From Wenyingzhuangia aestuarii (GTDB lineage Bacteria; Bacteroidota; Bacteroidia; Flavobacteriales; Flavobacteriaceae), in the NCBI RefSeq assembly GCF_011927765.1, contig NZ_JAATJG010000013.1:1-64000 (forward strand): a stretch of 64,000 bases of DNA, in the 5' to 3' direction. The notes beneath the pieces are model-generated. The model was not told the DNA's origin. It made no database searches and saw only the letters and a list, made by a program, of their open reading frames with translations. Shown in pieces: positions 59,671 to 64,000 of this stretch (the first letter of the stretch is position 1; every line of letters starts with the position of its first letter). The position numbers and the translations under genes are program-made.

Positions 59671-60522
59671 TTATGCTGCTTTATTTTCTGCTTCCATTAA
59701 AAAATACTTTTCAACTTCACGTTTTACACGTCTAGCATCACCTTCACAATTTTCATAGATATACTCTATAACCTCCAAATCAGTCAATCCATTTGCCTTA
59801 CACATTAATGCAACATCATTTAAAGAAATAGGACCTAATGGTATTGCTTTACTACCTACACGAGACCAACGTTCTGCATAACCCATTTTGTTTTTATTAC
59901 GTCCTTTTTTCTCTTGATGAGCTAAATGTTTAACTCCAGATAACAGAAAAGCACATTCTCCATCTAAATCATTGTAGTAGTCCATAAACAAATCCTTCTG
60001 AACCTCTTTAAGCTTATCAAACTGATCATAAATAACTAATGCTTTATTTTGCTTAGAAAGATATTCAGCAAAGGCTTCAATCATTTCCTCTGTGGTTCCA
60101 TGTGTATCAAGTCCACAAGCCAACAATTGATGACGTGCAAAACTCTTTTTAGACCAGTAGTTTTTACATTCAATAAGAATTACATTATCATTTTCTTTTT
60201 GATACTCCTTGTAACCTGTAGTTTTACCTATTCCTTGTGCATCAGAAATCATGGCACTCATACTTAAAGACTGAATATCTTTTAATAATTCTTTTACCGT
60301 CAATAGATTTTGTGTAGGTACTATATTCCAACCCCAGTCAATTTTTAAATTCACCTTTACTTTAATCCACATAGATTCTGCAATATGATCATGCTTATTG
60401 TTAACCATTTGGCTAATCGTAGCATTAGAAACCTTAGCCATATTTGCTACTTTCTTTTGAGAAGATTTTGCAATTAGAATATTTAATTGCTCTACTATAA
60501 GTTGTATGTGTTCTGTTTTCAT
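59671..60522 (-). CDS. MuB-like AAA ATPase, target selection protein
   Basis: 283 residues. N-terminal helix-turn-helix (KKVANMAKVSNATISQMVNN, about 23-42) and an AAA+ domain with Walker A DAQGIGKTT near 94 and Walker B LVIYDQFDKL near 162. MuB binds DNA in an ATP-dependent way and delivers targets to the transposase, also giving target immunity. 4 bases after the transposase gene. Confidence 0.87.
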   Translation of the reverse strand: MKTEHIQLIVEQLNILIAKSSQKKVANMAKVSNATISQMVNNKHDHIAESMWIKVKVNLKIDWGWNIVPTQNLLTVKELLKDIQSLSMSAMISDAQGIGKTTGYKEYQKENDNVILIECKNYWSKKSFARHQLLACGLDTHGTTEEMIEAFAEYLSKQNKALVIYDQFDKLKEVQKDLFMDYYNDLDGECAFLLSGVKHLAHQEKKGRNKNKMGYAERWSRVGSKAIPLGPISLNDVALMCKANGLTDLEVIEYIYENCEGDARRVKREVEKYFLMEAENKAA

Positions 60523-60526
60523 AATT

Positions 60527-62524
60527 TTAAAATCTTGATGCGGTTAAATTTTCTGATGATTCAGCTTTACTACGTTGTTCTTTGGTTAAATGACCTTTCA
60601 TTTTTATCATCAAATCTTGATCATCTATCATTTTCTCTCTTGATATCCCCGTTCTTCTTACCAAAGCTTTGTAATCAGCTTCATCTCTGGCAAACTCAAT
60701 CTCTCTAACTTTAAAGTCTTTTTTCCATGCCTCTTTATCACCATCCTGCATTAAAACTTCTATAGTGTTGTGAGTTCTTTTAGGTTGTGCATTAGCTACG
60801 TGAACAATCTTCTTGTTTTCGTCCATTAAACACAGTTGTATGTAGCCATCTAAATATTCAGGATCGTAACGAACAATGAATTTTTCACCTATGTACTTAC
60901 GTCTGAATTCTAAATCAATGTGCCCATCAGCATCTAGCACTTCATACTGGTGTTTTTTATCACCAATACGTAAATCCAAACCATGACCTTTGTAAGTGAT
61001 TGGTTTTTTGCGTTCTTCAATCCACATTTTATCCATAATATCAAAAAGACTTAATGACTGTTGTTGTGGCATTTCTTGATTATAAACCTGTGCTCTGGTT
61101 AATTTTTTTAAATGAGGGTGTTTTTTATCATTCCAAAGATTAACAGCTGTTTCCCATGCCTGATATAGTTCCTCAGGTGTTTTAAGAATATCTTTGTTGT
61201 CATAAACAAAATCTTCGTTCATTCGGTTGTCAGCTCTACGTACTTTTATACTTTGCCCATCAGAAAACCAAAACTTTGTAATTACCTGCTGTTGTAATCT
61301 TTTAAACAATTGTTCTGCAGGCGAGTTGTGTTCCCCTGCTTTGTGTGGGTAGTGTGTTCCTCCATTTTTTCCATCATCATCAGACTTTGCAACTAAAGAA
61401 CTGTACAGATTTTGCATTCTATCCATTTTATGACCACTTTGATTATCGTATGTAAACAAATAAGGTCTACAGCCTGCTTCATTAACCGCCATTTTAATAG
61501 CTTTAAAGTGATCTACATGGTTTTCTGTAAAACTTAAAGACCAACCAATAATTTTTTCGCTAAACACATCAAAAACAACATCTATTTTAAGTTTGGCACC
61601 CATGTTATTACTGCTGTCGTCCCAAAAGTGAACCCAGTCCAATTTAGTACCATCAATAGCCCAATACACATTTGGAAACCAGTTAGATTTATCTCGCGTA
61701 AGTGTGTGTTTAAACTGTTTTGCCCATTCCTCTTTACCATGACGAGCAAGCATCCAAATTCTTTTGTTTTCAGGTTGATCTAAAAAGTTACTTACTGCAC
61801 CTTCAGAAATACTAGGCCAATTATTTTCATCTCTAACATTATTGTATTTTTCTAAAAGCTCTGGAATGGTATATTTTACAGGTAAACAATAAGTAGCTAG
61901 TAAAAAATCTTTAACCTCTTGTTTCAATTTTAGTTTGTGATCATTCCCTTCATTTTTATGAATAAAACAAGCGTAACCGTTTTTTAAATATTCATTATAC
62001 CTTCTGTATAAGCTTCTATCATTACCGGGTAAAGAGTAATTCCATTCTCTTGTAGGAATTGCATTTACAGCATCACTAATATTCTTCCAGATATGGGTTT
62101 TCTTTCTCCCAAAAGCTTTAGAAGCAACACCATAATCATTTAACACCGTTCTAATAGCGTTTAAAATCATCACATTGGTAGCTCTAACAACTTGTACATC
62201 TTGTGCCAAAGGTTGCCCATCTGGTTTCCTGTGTTGAGCAAAAAATGAAATTGCATTGTGGTCTGGTACCAAATACTCTATTAAAATATTTTTTACCGCT
62301 ACTTTTTTAGGATCTCCTAATTTTGACAGACAAATATTTTTAATATCTAAGGGTAGGTCCTTGTAGCTTACAAAAGCTTCGTTACTAGCACCACGTCCTT
62401 GTTTTGTTCTTACTAACTTTCCTCTTTTACACCAAGTCTTATATGTTTCATAAGCCATTAAAGCCCAATCATCATAAAGAAGTTTTGCAGGAATAGAAAG
62501 TGTATTGCTGTGATATTCGTACAT
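60527..62524 (-). CDS. MuA-like DDE transposase
   Basis: 665 residues, the same size as MuA (663). N-terminal DNA-binding helices, then the RNase H-fold core with Asp in WAIDGTKLDW near 290, Asp in FTYDNQSG near 358 and Glu in HNSPAEQLF near 398, then a mu-transposase C-terminal beta domain (GHGLDLRIGDKKHQYEVLD). Carries out integration and replicative transposition of the phage. 9 bases after the small HTH gene. Confidence 0.93.
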   Translation of the reverse strand: MYEYHSNTLSIPAKLLYDDWALMAYETYKTWCKRGKLVRTKQGRGASNEAFVSYKDLPLDIKNICLSKLGDPKKVAVKNILIEYLVPDHNAISFFAQHRKPDGQPLAQDVQVVRATNVMILNAIRTVLNDYGVASKAFGRKKTHIWKNISDAVNAIPTREWNYSLPGNDRSLYRRYNEYLKNGYACFIHKNEGNDHKLKLKQEVKDFLLATYCLPVKYTIPELLEKYNNVRDENNWPSISEGAVSNFLDQPENKRIWMLARHGKEEWAKQFKHTLTRDKSNWFPNVYWAIDGTKLDWVHFWDDSSNNMGAKLKIDVVFDVFSEKIIGWSLSFTENHVDHFKAIKMAVNEAGCRPYLFTYDNQSGHKMDRMQNLYSSLVAKSDDDGKNGGTHYPHKAGEHNSPAEQLFKRLQQQVITKFWFSDGQSIKVRRADNRMNEDFVYDNKDILKTPEELYQAWETAVNLWNDKKHPHLKKLTRAQVYNQEMPQQQSLSLFDIMDKMWIEERKKPITYKGHGLDLRIGDKKHQYEVLDADGHIDLEFRRKYIGEKFIVRYDPEYLDGYIQLCLMDENKKIVHVANAQPKRTHNTIEVLMQDGDKEAWKKDFKVREIEFARDEADYKALVRRTGISREKMIDDQDLMIKMKGHLTKEQRSKAESSENLTASRF

Positions 62525-62533
62525 AAGCTTTTT

Positions 62534-62725
62534 TTAGATATTCTTAACAAGTGTTTCTGTAACAGATTCAGAAGTATTTAAAACCATTTGATATTGCTTT
62601 CTTACTTCGTCTGCAAAAACAGTGTCCGTATCTTTTCTTATATACCTCTCAATTTGTCTAGTAGATTTTCCGTGTTTTTTAGCTAAAGCGGCAACTATTT
62701 TTGAGTTCAATTTTATTTGTGTCAT
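62534..62725 (-). CDS. Small HTH protein (Ner-like position)
   Basis: 63 residues with a single homeodomain-like/resolvase-type HTH (ALAKKHGKSTRQIERYIRKD, about 13-32). First gene of the early operon, in the place of ner in Mu, which shuts down the repressor and early promoters. Sequence is not of the classical Ner family, so the role is inferred from position. Confidence 0.65.
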   Translation of the reverse strand: MTQIKLNSKIVAALAKKHGKSTRQIERYIRKDTDTVFADEVRKQYQMVLNTSESVTETLVKNI

Positions 62726-62730
62726 AAAAC

Positions 62731-62760
62731 TTGGTTTAATTATCTTTTTTAATACTTTTA
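62731..62760 (+). promoter_or_regulatory. Repressor promoter
   Basis: TTGG at 62,731, 19-base spacing, then TACTTTTA (62,753-62,760), one mismatch to TAnnTTTG. An operator half-site TAATTATCTT lies between the boxes (62,737-62,746). Predicted leader about 60 bases. Confidence 0.5.
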
Positions 62761-62791
62761 CCCTTTCGACTTATGATGTCGTGTTTTATGA

Positions 62792-62824
62792 CAAATATAG
62801 AAGATAATTATCTTCTTAAACAAA
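62792..62824 (-). promoter_or_regulatory. Early promoter of the transposition operon
   Basis: Minus strand TTTG (62,824-62,821), 21 bases, TATATTTG (62,799-62,792): full consensus match. The operator palindrome fills the spacer, so repressor binding would block RNA polymerase. Confidence 0.78.
62799..62816. promoter_or_regulatory. Repressor operator palindrome
   Basis: AGAAGATAATTATCTTCT is a perfect 18-base palindrome between the -33 and -7 boxes of the early promoter. The core AATTATCTT recurs as a half-site at 62,738-62,746 in the opposing promoter. Confidence 0.75.
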
Positions 62825-62827
62825 TAA

Positions 62828-63511
62828 ATGGAAGAAAATTTTAATCCAATGAGTGATTCGATAATTGATAGAATAATGTATATAGCTGAAAAAGAAAACA
62901 TTACACTTACTTCTTTAGAAAAAAAAATTGAAGCAAGCAAGGGGGTTTTAACTAGAGCATATAACAAAAAAACAGACATTCAGTCTAAATGGGTTACTCG
63001 TATAGCTGAAAATTATCCCCTATATAATGCTTTTTGGATTTTAACCGGAGCTGGAGAGCTTGAAAATGAAACTTCAGTAACTAGAGAAGATCAATCACCA
63101 TATTTTAATTTAAAAAAAGGAACTCCATTAATTCCAGTAAATGCTTTTGCTGGTCTAAGTCATGGGAATGTAAGTATTATGGAACAAGATATTATGGAAC
63201 GTTATTTAGTTCCTGATTTTACCAATGTAGATTTTATGATTCGCATAAAAGGTTCTAGTATGTACCCAAAATACAATAGCGGGGATGTAGTGGCTTGTAA
63301 AATGATTAATAGTGAATCTTTTTTACAATGGAACAAAGTACATGTTATAGCTACAAAGGAACAAGGGGTATTGATCAAACGTATTGATATTTCAGAAAAA
63401 GAAGACTGTATAAAAGCAGTAAGTGATAACGAAAAGTACAAACCTTTTGATATTCCTAAAGACGAAATACTAAATATAGCACTAGTTACAGGTGTTATAC
63501 GTTTAGAATAA
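62828..63511 (+). CDS. Phage repressor, XRE-like HTH plus S24 peptidase
   Basis: 227 residues. N-terminal helix-turn-helix (ITLTSLEKKIEASKGVLTRA, about 24-43) and a LexA/CI-type C-terminal domain: a possible Ala-Gly autocleavage site in NAFAGLSHGN near 107, catalytic Ser in GSSMYPKYN near 142 and Lys in VLIKRID near 182. It should maintain lysogeny and be inactivated by RecA during DNA damage, which differs from Mu's own repressor that lacks a peptidase. Confidence 0.88.
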   Translation: MEENFNPMSDSIIDRIMYIAEKENITLTSLEKKIEASKGVLTRAYNKKTDIQSKWVTRIAENYPLYNAFWILTGAGELENETSVTREDQSPYFNLKKGTPLIPVNAFAGLSHGNVSIMEQDIMERYLVPDFTNVDFMIRIKGSSMYPKYNSGDVVACKMINSESFLQWNKVHVIATKEQGVLIKRIDISEKEDCIKAVSDNEKYKPFDIPKDEILNIALVTGVIRLE

Positions 63512-63662
63512 CAATCTAAAACACTGAAAAACAATTACTTAAAATAAACTTCATACATCACTATATTGTCGTTTCACTATGGTTATAAATCTATTTTAAA
63601 CACTTTAATTGTGTAAAAATGTATATTAGAGCCTTTTTCAAATCTTTTTTTTATTGTTTTTT

Positions 63663-63698
63663 GAACCCCTAAGTGAACCCCTAAGCGAACCCCTAACC
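63663..63698 (+). repeat. Three tandem 12-bp repeats GAACCCCTAAGN
   Basis: GAACCCCTAAGT (63,663-63,674), GAACCCCTAAGC (63,675-63,686) and GAACCCCTAACC (63,687-63,698). They stand out as GC-rich in an AT-rich region, 150 bases behind the repressor gene. Confidence 0.85.
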
Positions 63699-63868
63699 CC
63701 AAAAAACAGCATTATTTAAAAAATTAAAACATTTTTAAACAGTGAAGTTTTAAAGATCTACCAGAATTCTGCAATAAAACAGAAAACCAACAAATACAAG
63801 CCCTTTAAGAGGTTTAATAAAACTCATCGGTAGTTTTGTTGTTATTGTATTTAAAACACCTTTAAATG

Positions 63869-63930
63869 GTTTTAAACCTTGTTTTAACTAGGTTTTAAGA
63901 GTGTTTTATTCGTAAAAGAGTAGTGTTTTA
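63869..63930 (+). repeat. Helically phased GTTTTA boxes near the prophage end
   Basis: GTTTTA begins at 63,869, 63,881, 63,892, 63,903 and 63,925, that is at steps of 12, 11, 11 and 22 bases. The matching TTTAAAAC sequence occurs in the inverted repeat at the other prophage end. Confidence 0.7.
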
Positions 63931-64000
63931 CAGCAAAAGCCTTAAATGCTTTTTAAAAGAGGAAGTATAAGTGAAGTATATGGAAGCATTTTCACATTAT

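Larger units (their letters stand above)
63512..64000. other. Prophage immunity-side terminus, gene-free and repeat-rich
   Basis: About 490 bases with no convincing gene. It contains three tandem 12-base repeats and an array of GTTTTA boxes at helical spacing (separate entries), many TTTAAA palindromes, and no host gene, so the prophage end lies at or beyond the right edge. These sequences are the natural candidates for transposase-binding sites. Confidence 0.6.

Noticed and set aside
1-64000. CRISPR array or IS element
   Set aside because: No regularly spaced repeats with spacers, no cas genes and no IS transposase other than the MuA-like phage transposase were seen.

Overview
The window looks like the chromosome of a low-GC marine-type member of the Bacteroidota, most likely a Flavobacteriaceae. 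The grounds are AT-rich codon use, a TonB-dependent receptor with a carboxypeptidase-like N-terminal domain, SusC/D-style lipoprotein signals, Bacteroidota-type promoters (TTTG, about 20 bases, TAnnTTTG) and almost no Shine-Dalgarno sequences. No 16S or marker gene is present, so genus is not assignable.

Region 1 (about 140-17,400, all on the minus strand) is a defense island. Reading in transcription order from the right it holds a complete QatABCD system (KAP ATPase, QatB, QueC-like, TatD-like), then a HipBST-type three-gene toxin-antitoxin module with three operator repeats spaced exactly 40 bp apart, then a type I restriction-modification operon (hsdR, an AAA/TOPRIM-like ATPase gene, hsdM, hsdS) running directly into mcrB and mcrC.

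Region 2 (17,727-26,470, minus strand) is a metal-homeostasis operon, very probably for zinc starvation: TonB receptor, three DUF4625-like surface lipoproteins, a COG0523 metallochaperone GTPase, a LolD/MacB-like ABC ATPase and permease, a DUF3299-like secreted protein, and a GTP cyclohydrolase I (folE).

Region 3 (about 26.8 kb to the right edge) is a near-complete transposable Mu-like prophage of about 37 kb, inserted upstream of the zinc operon. Its immunity end is on the right: a LexA/S24-type repressor on the plus strand faces an early operon on the minus strand (small HTH protein, MuA-like DDE transposase, MuB-like ATPase, a second P-loop ATPase, many small unknown genes, a GemA-like protein, a DEDD exonuclease, a MazG-like protein and a tRNA-like gene). 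The head genes read right (small and large terminase, DUF1320-like, portal, MuF head protein, gpG-like, connector). Protease, capsid, lysis, tail, baseplate and fibre genes read left. At the far end, where Mu keeps its DNA-modification gene mom, lies a thymidylate-synthase-fold protein with the Asn-to-Asp signature of dCMP hydroxymethylases.

The observations most worth checking are two candidate programmed -1 frameshifts. One has a textbook slippery heptamer, 6-base spacer and 9-bp stem-loop that would fuse the portal protein to the MuF head protein, which itself ends in a HExxH metallopeptidase-like domain resembling a MuF polymorphic toxin. The other fuses the two halves of a tail assembly chaperone. 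Further points are the TS/dCMP-hydroxymethylase-like gene behind a possible attenuator, the phased hip operators, face-to-face repressor/early promoters with shared operators, and helically phased repeats at the prophage immunity end.
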